Below are positions 1 through 11,611 of a DNA stretch of 64,000 nucleotides, piece by piece. How positions within the stretch are numbered: position 1 is the first letter of the stretch; the number at the start of each line of letters is the position of its first letter. This DNA comes from Spinacia oleracea (lineage: Eukaryota > Streptophyta > Magnoliopsida > Caryophyllales > Amaranthaceae): contig NC_079488.1 of NCBI RefSeq assembly GCF_020520425.1, positions 19,036,247-19,100,246 of the forward strand, read 5' to 3'. The position numbers and the translations under genes were made by a program. The notes under the pieces are model-generated. The model was given only the letters and a program-made list of their open reading frames with translations, had not been told where the DNA came from and made no database searches.

Positions 1-1
1 C

Positions 2-262
2 AACGCAGCCTACCAGCAAAGAGTCAGCAAGCACTACAACCGAAGAGTCAATGCCAGACCTCTAAAGGTCGGTGACCTAGTGCTCAGAAATGCTGCTGCA
101 GTTCAGAAGGGAAAGATCCACGGGAAACTCTCGGCAACATGGGAAGGACCATACATCATCCACTCTAAAAAGAGGACTGGCACCTTTATGCTTAAACAGT
201 TAGATGGAACAATCTTGAAGAACCATTGGAATGCCGATGTTCTCAAGAAATATTTTGTATGA
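2..262 (+). CDS. Ty3/gypsy polyprotein, C-terminal end of integrase (partial)
   Basis: An open frame enters from the left edge and ends in TGA at 260-262 (about 86 residues visible). It carries the basic KHYNRRV stretch, the KVGDLVLR motif and a GPY/F-type motif (WEGPYIIHSKKRTGTFML) typical of the integrase C-terminus of plant Ty3/gypsy elements. Integrase inserts the element cDNA into the host genome. The downstream context (repeat-rich 3' region, spliced antisense gene, PPT and LTR) fits the Tat/Ogre lineage, where pol is followed by a long extra region before the 3' LTR. The rest of pol lies outside the window, so intactness cannot be judged. Confidence 0.9.
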   Translation, partial: NAAYQQRVSKHYNRRVNARPLKVGDLVLRNAAAVQKGKIHGKLSATWEGPYIIHSKKRTGTFMLKQLDGTILKNHWNADVLKKYFV

Positions 263-1235
263 TCTCACCCCTCCTTTTGTACTCCAAGTAAGTCGTTTTA
301 TGAGAAGAGGAAAGCCACTGGCACCATGTGTTTCATTAAACATATCCCTGTGTCCTTTTTATTTTTCTATCACTATGCTCTTATACGCATACATGCAACT
401 TCGGATCTGATCAATCCGAAGCTAAAATCAACCCGAGGTAGCCATTTCTTGGGGTCAAAAAGCCCAAGAAATTGCTAACTCAAAATAACCCGCAAGGTAC
501 CGTCCAGCACCCTCAGATTCGTGGTACCCAGGGATATTCCGTTCGCAACAAAGTCTCTCGAACACAGTTATAAAGAGTTCGGCCCAGATCCACGGATCCC
601 TGAAACTCATAACTGGGAGTCAGACTTGCGACTTTTTGCCCAGGTTTCCGAACCATAAGAAGTCGGAAGAACGGAAGTGGACATTAAAAGAGCTCAAAAG
701 CAGACTCGACAGATTCACGGATCTGAAGAGCTCAGAAGCAGACTCTAGACATGTCCACAAACGTTAAAAGAGCTCAAAAGCAAACTCTCAACAGATCCAC
801 GGATCTGAAGAGCTCAAAAGTAGACTCCAAACGTGTCCAATACTGGAAAAGAGCTCAAAAGCAGACTCTCAACAGATCCACGGATCTGAAGAGCTCAAAG
901 CAGACTCTAAAACATCTTCAGCGCTACAAAAGAGCCCGAAAACATATCCAGAAGCAAACCGAGTCCCTTAACAAATCTATGGATTTGAAAGACTCACAAA
1001 TAAAGAAGCGCCTTAATAAATCTACGGATTCAAGGACAAAAATAACTAGATACTTCGGAAATAGCAGAAGAGAAAGAGAAGAAGCAGCCAATTAACAAAC
1101 GATCATTTTTTATTCAATGTTTGGGGGAAAAATACAAGCACATCAGCCAACTCGGTACATACCCGAGGACCCTCAAAAATTGAAAATAAAAAATGAAACA
1201 GTTAAGTCGGCAGCCATCAACAGACTAAAATCGGC
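263..1235. other. Non-coding 3' region of the gypsy element
   Basis: Between the pol stop codon and the end of the antisense gene there is no convincing coding sequence. Two frames that look open here (751-1095, 1117-1350) are lysine/serine/threonine-rich products of the tandem repeat at 686-1030 and are not taken as genes. Long, fast-evolving 3' regions with tandem repeats are known in Tat-lineage elements. Confidence 0.7.
686..1030 (+). repeat. Tandem repeat, about 80-bp unit of two 40-bp halves
   Basis: The core AGCTCAAAAGCAGACTC recurs near 691, 730, 771, 811, 852 and 891, and ACGGATCTGAAGAGCTC recurs with it. Alternate copies match best, giving a higher-order period of about 80-81 bp. 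The array decays after about 910. The first three double units are the clearest. Confidence 0.8.
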
Positions 1236-2171
1236 CTACCGAAGTACACAGAAAGCAAAAATTATTAAAAGTACAACGCAACACCGAAGCAAAAGGGGGA
1301 AAAGGCAAGCACATATTCGGAGGTCCTCAACTGGAACCAACCGACTCTGAAGAAGATGACTGCCCGAATCCCAGCTCTTGGGAGCTTCAGAACCACCTCC
1401 CTGAGGAGCGTCTTTGGAGGAACCTCCAGCAGTAGTATCACCTTCGGAGTCCGCCTTGCGGATCCGAGCCTCCTCAAGAGCCCTTAGGCGCTCAGCTTCG
1501 GCTTCATCGCGATCAGCCTGGCACTCTTCCAGATGGTCCTGGGCCCTCATCCAAATTGGAATCTTCTCATTCCAAGGGAAGTGAGGCATATGCTTCGCGA
1601 ACATTCGCCGAGCACCCAAGATGCCATTCCAGTACTGCTCCCTACACTGATCAGCAGTGTAGAGTTCGGCCCTGCTCTGCTCCAGCTGCCGAATGTACTC
1701 GTCCTTCTCCCGGATCGTCTGTTGAAGAACAGGTACCTTATTGGCCTCACTTTGGACCAGCTCCCGATTCTTGATGAACCACTGGAGCCTAGTCACCGCC
1801 TCTTCACGCTCGGATTCCTTGTCCTCAAGCTTGGACTCCATATCTTTGAGAAGCTCGTCTTTTGCCTCAAGTTCGGCAGCGAACTTGGCAGACATGTCTA
1901 CCTTCTCCTTCTCACAGCTGGAGATCTTTTCAGCATCCTCCTCGACCCTGAAGGCAAGCTTACCGAATTCCTTACCAATGCCCTCGGATAAAACCCAGGC
2001 TTCGCGACTATACTTAAGGTATAGTTCCTTAACTTCGGTAAGCTCCTTCAGGATCTGATCAGCCTTCCGATCCAGGACAGGAATATCACGAGCATAAACC
2101 TCCTGGTACTTCTTCAGCTTCCTCTCCTCCACCGTGCTGCACTCCGCAGCAAACGAGGACCAATAAACGGC
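1236..2171 (-). CDS. Antisense gene of the gypsy element, last exon (coiled coil)
   Basis: Read on the minus strand, an acceptor (TTTCTTCAG) just before 2171 opens into about 310 codons ending at 1236. The product is a long heptad-like, Glu/Lys-rich coiled coil (roughly 25-250 of the exon), then a low-complexity Ser/Gly tail and a hydrophobic C-terminus. It is the 3' exon of the gene that starts at 4803. Extra spliced antisense genes between pol and the 3' LTR are known in Tat-lineage elements such as Grande and Retand; their function is unresolved. The hydrophobic last 30 residues may be read-through into non-coding sequence rather than a true membrane segment. Confidence 0.65.
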   Translation of the reverse strand, partial: AVYWSSFAAECSTVEERKLKKYQEVYARDIPVLDRKADQILKELTEVKELYLKYSREAWVLSEGIGKEFGKLAFRVEEDAEKISSCEKEKVDMSAKFAAELEAKDELLKDMESKLEDKESEREEAVTRLQWFIKNRELVQSEANKVPVLQQTIREKDEYIRQLEQSRAELYTADQCREQYWNGILGARRMFAKHMPHFPWNEKIPIWMRAQDHLEECQADRDEAEAERLRALEEARIRKADSEGDTTAGGSSKDAPQGGGSEAPKSWDSGSHLLQSRLVPVEDLRICACLFPLLLRCCVVLLIIFAFCVLR

Positions 2172-2256
2172 CTGAAGAAAAGGACGGGTTAAAACAAAAA
2201 CCCAACAGAAACGAAGGAAAGACGCAACAAGCAAATGCATAAACCCAGTTACTCAC

Positions 2257-2970
2257 CTCACCCAGGAAAAACTGATCCATCATGGTAGGATTCCTCTCCT
2301 CGGCCCCAGGAACTCTCCACTGAGGATTAGCCCGAAGAAGATTCTCCCTAGCAGCCTCGGGACCAGCTATAGAGCCAGCATGGACCGAAGGATCCTCTCC
2401 CATGGTCGATGGACGAGCGAACCGAGCCATCGTTTCCCTCACCTCCTCGAGAATTCGCTTCAACGGAACGTCCGAGCAAGGATCGGCATGGATCAGTCTA
2501 TCCAAGGCTGAAGTGGAGGTAGAGCCTAGAGTCTCACGAACTCTCTTCGTTCCCCGACCATGCTCGGTTTGTTCCTTCGCGAAATCCGCAGAAAGGGTAA
2601 CTTTTTCAGCATCCGGGGCTACTGGAACCTCAACATCGGGACCACTGAGGTCCACCATCACCTTCTCTAGATCCCCCTCCTCCCCCTCAAGCGGGACATC
2701 GGCAGATTTTCCTTCGGCTTCGGTCGTGAAGGGGACATCCGAACCAGGAACGGAGTCAGTCTCAAGCGCCTCCACCGCTTCGGTGATGTCCTCGACCACG
2801 ACCTCCGAAGGTGTAATTGGCTTCAACGGAGAAGGAATAGCAGCCTCCTCAGCTAGCGGCTGGTCGACAGGCGGCGGCTCCGAAACCATCGCACTCTTCA
2901 ATTTCTTCCCTGGCAAAGGCATGAAATGAAGAAGGTTCTTGGGAGGAGGCATATCTTCCGAAACCGTTCC
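2257..2970 (-). CDS. Antisense gene of the gypsy element, acidic exon
   Basis: This exon lies between an acceptor (TTTTTGTAG) before 2970 and a strong donor (GAG|GTGAGT) at 2257/2256. It encodes about 238 residues: a short basic start, a Pro/Glu/Val-rich acidic linker, then a helical segment ending in MMDQFFLGE. The acidic linker resembles the low-complexity hinge of other antisense ORFs in Tat elements. No catalytic motif was seen. The splice sites are inferred from GT/AG consensus and frame continuity. Confidence 0.6.
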
Positions 2971-3050
2971 CTACAAAAACAGCCGAAGGTTAGCTTCGAA
3001 AGAAGAAAAGCTTAAGAACGGGAAAAATACGCTAAAGGAGAAAGTCACAC

Positions 3051-3635
3051 CTCCTTCGAAGCGTGAGATGCTTTTGCCTTCTTCGGATGCGCAGAAGACC
3101 TTAGAAGAGTGCTTCCTTTTCTCTTCTTCTGATCCTAAAAAGAAGACCGAGCGTCAGTAGACCAGAAGAAACCGAGAAGGAAAGAATAAAGACAGAAAGC
3201 GAAGTACCCGGCTCCTCAGAAGAGTGCTATCTATCCGAGCCGGGGACGAAACCGAAGGAACGGCATGCGGCGCAGCGTCAGTTCCAGGACCCTAAAAAGA
3301 CGGGTCAGGACCAGGACGTTAACCGACGGCCAACCTAAACGTAAATAGAAACAAACAAAGACTGGAGTTAGAAACACATACGGGATCCGAAGTTGTCTGG
3401 AGAGGACGCAGCATGGTCTTCACCGGAACAGCCTCAGGAGAAGAAGCAGAGTCAAACGGATCAGCCCGAACTTCAGAAATCCGAGCAAGGGCGGAGGGAG
3501 ACAACACGTAATCCTTCAGACGAGGATTACGCGGATTTTCTTTCCCGGACTTGTATTCGGGGGCCGAATCGTAGATTGTGCGCAAGTCCAAAGAGATGCC
3601 CAAAATCTCGGGGTCAATACGCTCGAAACCGTACT
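3051..3635 (-). CDS. Antisense gene of the gypsy element, three small exons
   Basis: Three putative exons on the minus strand: 3635-3382 (acceptor TTTTGCAG, donor CCC|GTATGTG), 3291-3208 (acceptor CTTTTTAG, donor GTACTT) and 3134-3051 (acceptor TTTTTAG, donor GTGTGA). The last two are both 84 bp and lysine/serine-rich, so one may be a duplicate of the other. The first encodes a conserved-looking stretch (GISLDLRTIYD...). They connect the N-terminal domain exon to the acidic exon. No transcript evidence is available here, so the junctions are provisional. Confidence 0.45.
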
Positions 3636-3728
3636 CTGCAAAACAAGTTAGAAAAGCAGTCAGATAAACCGAAGAAGGAAAGGGAGGACGAACTCACTAA
3701 AACACGGTCCCATCCGAAGGAAACCTAC

Positions 3729-4803
3729 CCTGGTCAAAGACCCTGCTGAGACCGGCGCAAGCAAGAATGTCCTCCCGAAGAATATAATGAAGGTTCGGAA
3801 GCCAGTAGGCGGGCAGTTTATAGTTATCCTCCCGAGCCAGAAACTACTGAAGGAGGTCCTCATAATGTTGGTGCCTCCGATCCGGAGCAGCTACCCCCGA
3901 CATGTCAGGATCGGGCGTTACAACCCACTTTGGGGGGCGATAGAAATTGGGGTGCTTCGGATCCGTGGGAACACGAACGAGCAACCATTCCGTCTTCCAA
4001 TTGTGGTCGGAGCTGAGGTACGGATAAGCCGTGATGTAGTTAGGCTCGCCCTTCCTCCGAGACCTCTTGTTAACAATGGTCCACCAACCGTACCCATCAC
4101 CCTTGGAGGCATGGTTGAAAGACAGATCATGGAGATCTCTGAAGACGGCCACGGAGCAAGGGAAGTTCACGAAATCGCACACCCACCGAAATCCGATGAT
4201 GTGCCTCATAGACTTGGGCGTAAGTTGAGCCGAACTGATGTTGTACGACACCGAGAGCTCGGAAATGAATGGATCCAAAGGAAAACGGAGACCATTTTCC
4301 AACTGATGGGTGTACACAGAGATGAAACCCCTCGGCGGATGAGTCACCCGAGGACGTTCTTGATCGGGAAGTTCACACCAATACCCCAAGGCATGCTGGA
4401 TCCCGTACAGCTCTTCGGCTTTCCGATGATATGCTCCCAGCTTTGCCTCTACCAGCCAATTACCATTCACTGACTTCTCCAACGGACCATCGATTTTAGT
4501 GGTCTCATGCAAAATCGGAGCGAGCTTGCCCTTCGGATCAGCCTCAGTCCAATGAACGGGAAACTCAGGATAAGACTGACGGTGACCCGAAGAGCCAGCT
4601 TTCTTACCAGAAGCAGCACGCTCGGACCCACTGGATCCGCCAACAGCTCCATCTTTCGAAGCATCCCAACCAGCCGATGCTTTCTTCACCGGCTTTTCCG
4701 AGGCCCAACCCCTCGAAGAATTTCGCACCTTTTCCGAGGGAAAATTCCCCCTCTCATCAGAAGGACCCCCAACAAACTTACCCTTACCTTTTTCCTTGGC
4801 CAT
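3729..4803 (-). pseudogene. Antisense gene of the gypsy element, first exon (gypsy-type transposon domain, nonsense mutation)
   Basis: ATG at 4803 opens about 319 codons: a basic Lys/Gly/Ser-rich N-terminus (residues 1-75), then a globular domain. Within it, GFISVYTHQLENGLRFPLDPF (about residues 160-180) and the following SAQLTPKSMRHIIGF match the family annotated as putative gypsy-type transposon domain (PF04195-like). A TAG at 3844-3846 follows DLLQ, but the same frame continues with plausible protein sequence (FLAREDNYKLPAYWLPN...) to a donor at about 3729/3728. The stop therefore looks like a point mutation inside the exon. The gene runs opposite to pol. Its role in the element is unknown. 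Confidence 0.75.
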
Positions 4804-5255
4804 GGCTGAAGAACCTAAATCTAGGGTTCAGAGGGAGGAGTAGAAGGAAAAGCAAGAAAAAGAGCAGGATTCGGAAAAACAAGAAAAAGGGCGAGACTCG
4901 CAAGCAAATAGCCTTCCTCCGACGCGGAATTTGCCGACAGAGCGAACGAACCAAGTTCCCGAAGATCAAAGCTAACCGAAAACCGTAGATCTGAAGAAAT
5001 GTCAAAGCGGCGATTCACCAGAAAAAGGAGAGCTTTTGAAAAGAAAGGGGAAGTAAAGGTTTGAAGGGAAGTCGCGTCCAGTATTTATAAGAAAAAGAAA
5101 AGGCGCATCAACTCCCTCAAACCCACGATCCCCACTACTCACAACAAGTCCCAACACTTATCATCAATGCAAAAATAACTTCTTTTTGAAAAAAGAGAGG
5201 GAACCTTTGGACTTCTGACAGCTGGAAACCCACCCATTTAATCCAAAATGGGCCG
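4804..5255 (-). promoter_or_regulatory. Presumed upstream region of the antisense gene
   Basis: No coding sequence is supported between the antisense start codon and the polypurine tract of the sense element. On the minus strand this stretch would contain the antisense promoter and 5' UTR. A TATTTATAAG-like string (5091-5100) reads CTTATAAATA on the minus strand and is a possible TATA box about 290 bp upstream of the ATG. Confidence 0.4.
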
Positions 5256-5268
5256 GGTCTGGGGGGCA
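5256..5268 (+). other. Polypurine tract of the gypsy element
   Basis: The G-rich run GGTCTGGGGGGCA lies directly before the TGTTG that opens the 3' LTR at 5269. This is the usual position of the plus-strand primer. Confidence 0.7.
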
Positions 5269-5701
5269 TGTTGTTTGGGCTCCCAATTGAATACCAATTG
5301 GGCCATTCAGACCAAAGCCCAAGGGCTCACAACAACAACATCAAACCCACTACATTCCAAAAGGGGCTATTCAGCCGCCAATCAAGGCCCAAGGCCCACT
5401 TGCAATAAATAACCTAAGGGGATTTATTGTACAAACACTATAAATAAGCCGCCAGGGCTCACATACCAAGGTACGTCCATTTCACGCCTTAAGACCACTC
5501 TTCTAGAGAACTTCTCTCTAGAATCCGAGCATTGTTCTTACTTAGGCATCGGAGGGGCTTTCCTCGGAAACACCCCCGAGGCTAGTAACTGTTTTATTGT
5601 GCAGGTTAACTTGGACACGACACATTCGAGCTAGTAAGATCTTCAACACACACGAAAGGGCCTTCATTCGAAGCCCATTGTTTCCTCCACTTCAACACCG
5701 G

Positions 5702-5705
<4 letters not shown>
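5269..5705 (+). repeat. 3' LTR of the Tat-like gypsy element
   Basis: About 437 bp starting TGTTG right after the polypurine tract and ending GGAACA at 5705, at the border of an AT microsatellite. It holds a clear TATA box (CTATAAATAAG, 5438-5448) and C-rich downstream sequence, as in a promoter-bearing LTR. The 5' LTR is outside the window, so the 3' border is inferred from the TG...CA rule and was not checked against a second copy. Confidence 0.7.
5438..5448 (+). promoter_or_regulatory. TATA box of the gypsy LTR
   Basis: CTATAAATAAG is a textbook plant LTR TATA element at a sensible distance inside the LTR. Confidence 0.6.
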
Positions 5706-5906
<201 letters not shown>

Positions 5907-5949
5907 GGGGAGAGATCCGGTAAGAACACCTCCTTAGGTAAGAACACTT

Positions 5950-7250
5950 TCACACTCTCAATGTTCTAGATTTATTCAAGCATGTTCTAAATTTTGTTAA
6001 CTATGCTCTAAAATTATTCAAAAATTTCTAAATTTGTTCAACCATGTTCTAAAATTATTCAAGCATGTTATAAATTTGTTCAACCATGTTCTAAATTTAT
6101 TCAACCATGTTCTAAATTTTCAAACTCATGTTCTAAATTTATTCAAGCATGTTCTAAATGTATTCAACGATGTTCTAAATTTATTCAACCATGTTCTAAA
6201 TGCAGGCATGTTCTAAATTTATTCACCCATGTTCTAAATTTAGAACAAGTCAACACATATACATATATAAATGTTCTAAATTTTCAAGCCCGTGTTCTAA
6301 ATTTATTCAAACGTGTTCTAAATTTATTCAACGATGTTCTAAATTTGTTCAACCATGTTCTAAATTTATTCAACTATATTCTAAATTTATTTAAGCATGT
6401 TCTAATTTTATTTAACCATGTTCTAAAATTTCAAACTCGTATTCTAAATTAATTCAAGCATGTTCTAAAATTATTCAACCATGTCCTCAATTTTCAAGCT
6501 CATGTTCTAAATTTATTCAACCATTTTCCAAATTTATTCAACAATGTTCTAAATTTGTTCAAGCATGTTCTAAACTTATTCAAGCATGTTCTAAATTTAT
6601 TGTACAATGTTCTAAATTTAGAACATGAGAACCTAGTCAACACATATACATATATACATGTTCTAAATATTCAAGCTCGTGTTCTAAATTAATTCAAGCA
6701 TGTTCTAAAATTATTAAACATGTTATAAATTTATTCAACCATGTTCTAAATTTATTCAACCATGTTCTAAATTTATTCAAGCATATTCTAAATTTATTCA
6801 AGCTTTCAGCATGTTCTAATTTTATTCAACCGTGTTTCAAAATTAATTCAAGCATGTTCTAAAATTATTAAACATGTTCTAATTCTATTCAGGCATGTTC
6901 TAAATTTATTCTAACATGTTCTAAATTTATCCAAGCATGTTCTAACTTTATTCAACTGTGTTTCAAAATTTATTGAAGTATGTTCTAACTTTATTCAAGT
7001 ATGTTCTAACTTTATTCAAACATGTTCTAACTTTATTCAAGTATGTTCTAACTTTATTCAAACATGTTTTAACTTTATTCAAGCATGTTCTAACTTTAGT
7101 CAAGCATGTCCTAAATTTATTCAAGCATGTTCTAAATGTATTCAAGCATGTACTAACTTTATTCAGCAGTATTCAAATGTTATACAAGCATGTTCTAAAA
7201 TATATTCAAGCATGTTCTAATTTTATTAAAGTATATTCTAATTTTTACAT
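5950..7250. repeat. 21-bp minisatellite (TGTTCTAAATTTATTCAAGCA)
   Basis: About 60 imperfect copies of a 21-bp unit, with variants replacing the GC dinucleotide or the AAATTTA core. An inserted phrase with ACATATACATATA occurs near 6250 and 6645, suggesting higher-order duplication of about 400 bp. Because 21 is divisible by 3, the array produces heptapeptide-repeat open frames on both strands. Confidence 0.9.
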
Positions 7251-7259
7251 TTTTCAAGA

Positions 7260-8500
7260 TTCGAGTACATTTTGAACAATCAATTGAGAATGTCACCACC
7301 ACCACCGCAGACCAGTTCAGCCACCACCACCACAATCGGCGATTTCTTCCAAACTTCGGTTCGATTTTGTTGGAGTTTTGAAATGAGAAATCGATTTTAA
7401 TTTTGTGCATTGAGAAATCGATTTCAATTCAAAACTCGATGCTCGTATATCGAGAAGTCGAATTTTTTTCCGTATCAACCTTCAAAATTAGAAAAAATAA
7501 AAAAAGAAACTAAATTATCAATCAACCTTAAAACAAAGATAAAATGCAGAAAATAAATTATCTGCATAATAACTCAGCCTAATCGGAGAAAATAATAGTC
7601 CAAATAAGAAATTACTCCATCAAAAACCAAAGAACATGCATCAAACAAACAACGCCACAAATCACCAGAAAATCGCAAAAGGTTAGAAAACGAAATGAAG
7701 AGAGGGAACAGAGCAGAGAGAAAATAGATCTTACTCAGAATCACCAGTAAGGTCAGCGACCGAGAAGACGAAGCCGCCAACCTTAAGATCGACAGAAAGG
7801 ACGACCACATCGGCGAATTTATTTTCGTGTCACTGAATTTATTTTTGTATCTCTGGAAATAGATCTTACTCAGAATCACTGAATTTAATTTCGTATCAAC
7901 CACACCGGCGACTTCTAGTTTGATTTCACCGGATTTCTAGTTCTGTTTCGCCGGATTCCTGGTTCGGTTTCGCTGCCTCCTCGCTTCCGCTGCCGCCACC
8001 GCCACCGCTGCTGGATCGAAAAATCTAGGAAGAACACCGATTGAGAAACCGTTTGAAATCGATTTCGAAGAATCGATTACACAGTCGATTGAAAAATTGA
8101 TTTTAACTGAGAAATCGATTGAACAATCGATTAAGAAATCGATTTTGATTTCGAAAATTTAGTAAAGAAACTCGCTAACATTGTCATCAAATTGCACGAA
8201 TCGAAACGAAATTAAGAGTTGTTGATTAATTCACACAAAATTTGCGATAATTGGGGTAAAAATCATGTCGAATTGAAGAGAGAAGAGAGAAGAGAGAAGA
8301 GAGAGAGGTAGTTGTGATGTGTTCTTAGAGAGAGAAAAAAATGTCGTGAAAGAGAGGAGAGGAAGGGGGTAAGTGGGTAAATGATTATCTTAAACTACGA
8401 AAATGCCATTAATATTAGGTTGATTTTGGGCGGTCGGATTAGATTTCATCCTACGGTGTAAGGAGTGTTCTTACCGTAAGGAGTGTTCTCACCGTAAGAA
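7260..8500. other. Non-coding interior of the TIR-like element
   Basis: No supported gene. A 109-codon minus frame at 7574-7903 has no recognisable motif. The strings AAATCGATT and GAGAAATCGATTT recur between 7385 and 8150, and CACCACCAC/GCCACCGCCACC tracts occur at 7300-7335 and 7990-8010. The purine-rich GAGAGAAGAG tract at 8275-8310 is simple sequence. Confidence 0.5.
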
Positions 8501-8519
8501 GTGTTCTTACGGGAGCCTT

Positions 8520-8733
<214 letters not shown>

Positions 8734-8750
8734 CTCCCCCTTGGATGTCC
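8734..8750 (-). other. Polypurine tract of copia element X
   Basis: On the minus strand GGACATCCAAGGGGGAG directly precedes the TGTTATG of the LTR. Upstream sequence (8751-8900, minus strand) has the GGTTTTAACGAGGCA and GTTTTTATCCCACAGGG phrases common at the 3' end of this type of plant copia element. Confidence 0.7.
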
Positions 8751-11606
8751 ATTATTGAAAACTATGCCTCGTTAAAACCTTACTAGGAAAACCCTGTGGG
8801 ATAAAAACCTAATGAAAGAAAACGAGTACATCATTATTCATAATATGCTTGAAATGTTGCCTCATTAAAACTTTTCAGGAAAACCCAGTTGGCCAAAACC
8901 TTGGTTAAGAAAAAAAGAGTGCAACGCGTGATTCTCCCCCTGATGAATACATCATTTGACATCTTTTGGAGCAATCTATCCAAAATTGTTAAGTAGCTTC
9001 TCAAATGTAGTAGCATGGAGTTCCTAGCCTTGAAAATTGATTTTACAATTATTAACTTGAATCTTCAATTCTCCACTTGAACAGATCAGATGAACATTTA
9101 TATCACCAATGTTTTGAAAATAATACATGTAAAATCATGTATTTTTCTCTATCTAATTCGATACATTTGTTTTCGATTTTCCCGATGCATAATATAATAA
9201 AATTTTGGCTTCGCCTGAGATAAGTATATATTCTTGTACATGATATTACAAAACTTATCAATACATATTGGACATATATACCTTCTTCCGGATGTCATGA
9301 TGGTAGATTTCGATCAATATTGATCAAACTTTCTTTGGTCATACTTTCATGGCAATACATGATAAATAACAATATCATCATCCAACTTGGAGGTATAATA
9401 TAACTAATAATGTTATTTATGGTTCTTCTCGACCATAAAATACTATCCATTGGAAGGAAATTACATACCTTTATCTTATATTTTAATATGATTCATATTT
9501 GTACAAGAATTCCTTCATGAATAAATTAATATGTATATTTTAAAACTCTCAAGTACTCAAACTACTGGTTGAGACGACATTTCAAAAACAATCTTTTAGA
9601 GTTTTGATAATATCTTATCACTGTTGGGATGTTTATATGTAAAACTCAAAGGGCTAGATGTTTAAGAACATCATGTATAAGGTATTCGGGAAATCTTATT
9701 TGCATGAATCATAACATGTTGTTAAATCAACATCATATATTTCTTTTGCAACTACTAACCCAACGAAGTAAGAATCTTCTCTTATAAATTTCTACCAAAG
9801 TTGAAAATTTGTCTTATCATGCTTTGGATGCATATTCATGTACGCCATGATAATATTTTAGAAACTTTTGCATACAATATAAATTCATAACTGGATAAAT
9901 CAATATCATACAATGATAAAATGTAAAATGAACTAAATGTATGATGAATGATGCATTTACCTATTAATTACATGAACATGAATGTAAGACTCAAAATGCA
10001 AAAAATTGTACAATGTGGATTATAAAATTCATAACTTTTTGGACTTCGGGTCCATGAGCTCATTTTGATCATTATTATTATGTTGACATCAATAAGAACA
10101 TATATTTCAGATCCCCATTCTCAAGTCTATTACTTTTCGCATATGTATATCGGTTCCATCGTATACCGGCATCATCAAGTATTAGTTAATATATATTTTG
10201 CATGCTATTCATCGATGATATCTGAATACATATTAAATTAGTACCATTAAACTTTTCTCATAGGCCATCTATTTTAGTTCAGATATCTATACCACTTCGA
10301 GGTTATTTCATACACTATATATTAGTGTTTTCTTTATTTTCAATAATATCGTCAACTGCACTATCTTGCTCTTTTCATATAAATAAATTTATTTTGCACT
10401 ATTTTGGAACCGTATATATAATCTACACTTCAGGTGTAGAGATTTAAATAAATATAGGCAAAATATATAATTCTCAACACATAATATATGTAACATCGAG
10501 CACTATGACCATCATACACCTTTATGCCTCTGAACATGTAACAATTTAACACAATCAAGTAATAGATATCTATGTCCAAACATACTTTGAGGACATAAAA
10601 CTGGCATGTACACTTACTGATATGAGAATCAATTTATTATCTTTCAATTTTGTCAACTTAATCTTGCTCGTCTCCCCCCTAAGTTGGGAAAATATTTTTT
10701 TATATGTTATGGGGCATAAAAAATTTCACCAACTAAATAATACACTTTTCAACGTATATTTTGATAAATATTACATACTTTTGTTAATTTCTGGAGATCA
10801 ACGTTGATTATGGGGAGTAGATATAATATGCAGTTGTTTTTTCATATTTTCTCTTTCCATGCTGACGTATTATTGCCCCAATCAAGAGATTTATGATGCT
10901 TATTTATGATACTTAAATCAATCACAAATCACTTGTAATAAGTTAAATTTCTTGGTGATCTTCAAGTCACCTACTATCATTACTGTGAACTTCATGTCAC
11001 TTACTATCATGGTGAACTTCAAATCACCTATCATTATACAATTTTTCAAAATCTAGTATCTCTTATATGTATTTATTTTTTCAATCGAGTAATTACAAAT
11101 TTTCGATTGAAATACAACTCAACCTCATAATTATGTCTTGCCTTTGGATATATACAACATGTGAGGGAGTGTCAGCACATAAATTTTTATTTGACAGGAA
11201 TTTTCAAATTCTCATGACGGGTGTTCTTTAACCCGGATGGCCTGGATTATCACATCATGTAATATCATACGAAATATTATTCTCTAACTTCTGGTTAGAT
11301 TCTCAAAGTGATCATTATAATTATGATAATATAAAACTTGGCCGTATTGTGATGTGATATAACGACACAAATTGGTGTCTCAATTATAACGGCAAGAAAA
11401 TCTAAACAAAACTTATGGAAGATAGCATGTACTCTTCAGGAGTATCCATTACAATTTTTATACATATCACAAAAGTATCTATCTTCAGAATGTAGTCTTG
11501 TACTCATGCTCATAAAGCGAGTCAATAAGATATGAACACGTATTTGTACCAAATTCAAGATAATTGAATTATAATCTTGATCATATACTATTAATTTTAT
11601 TATGTT
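8751..11606 (-). pseudogene. Copia element X, decayed 3' internal region
   Basis: About 2.9 kb of AT-rich sequence between the polypurine tract and the insertion point of element A. By position it should hold the distal pol and 3' UTR of X, and the first 150 bp do look like a copia 3' UTR. No reverse transcriptase or RNase H motif survives to be read by eye, so the coding part is deleted or decayed beyond recognition. It was followed by 32420-34065 before A inserted. Confidence 0.5.
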
Positions 11607-11611
11607 GAGAG
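11607..11611. other. Target site duplication of element A (left), GAGAG
   Basis: GAGAG directly precedes the TGTTAGG start of the left LTR and is repeated exactly at 32415-32419 after the CCTTCA end of the right LTR. Confidence 0.9.

Larger units (their letters stand above)
5907..8516. mobile_element. TIR-like non-autonomous DNA element with internal minisatellite
   Basis: The left end has two copies of GGTAAGAACAC (5919-5945). The right end (8460-8513), read in reverse complement, has three near copies (CGTAAGAACAC, GGTGAGAACAC, GGTAAGAACAC). The ends therefore form a repeated terminal inverted structure. AT and CT/TA microsatellites abut both ends. The interior is a 21-bp minisatellite plus about 1.2 kb of unique sequence rich in ATCGATT-type strings. 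No transposase frame was found. The superfamily is uncertain (a Mutator-like derivative is one option), and the flanking microsatellites hide any target duplication. Confidence 0.5.

Noticed and set aside
5950..7250. CRISPR-like repeat array
   Set aside because: Repeats are contiguous without unique spacers, the sequence is plant nuclear and there are no cas genes.
6034..7275. Heptad-repeat proteins (FKHVLNL-type) on both strands
   Set aside because: Direct product of a 21-bp minisatellite. Mirror frames are open on the other strand, and there are no flanking domains.
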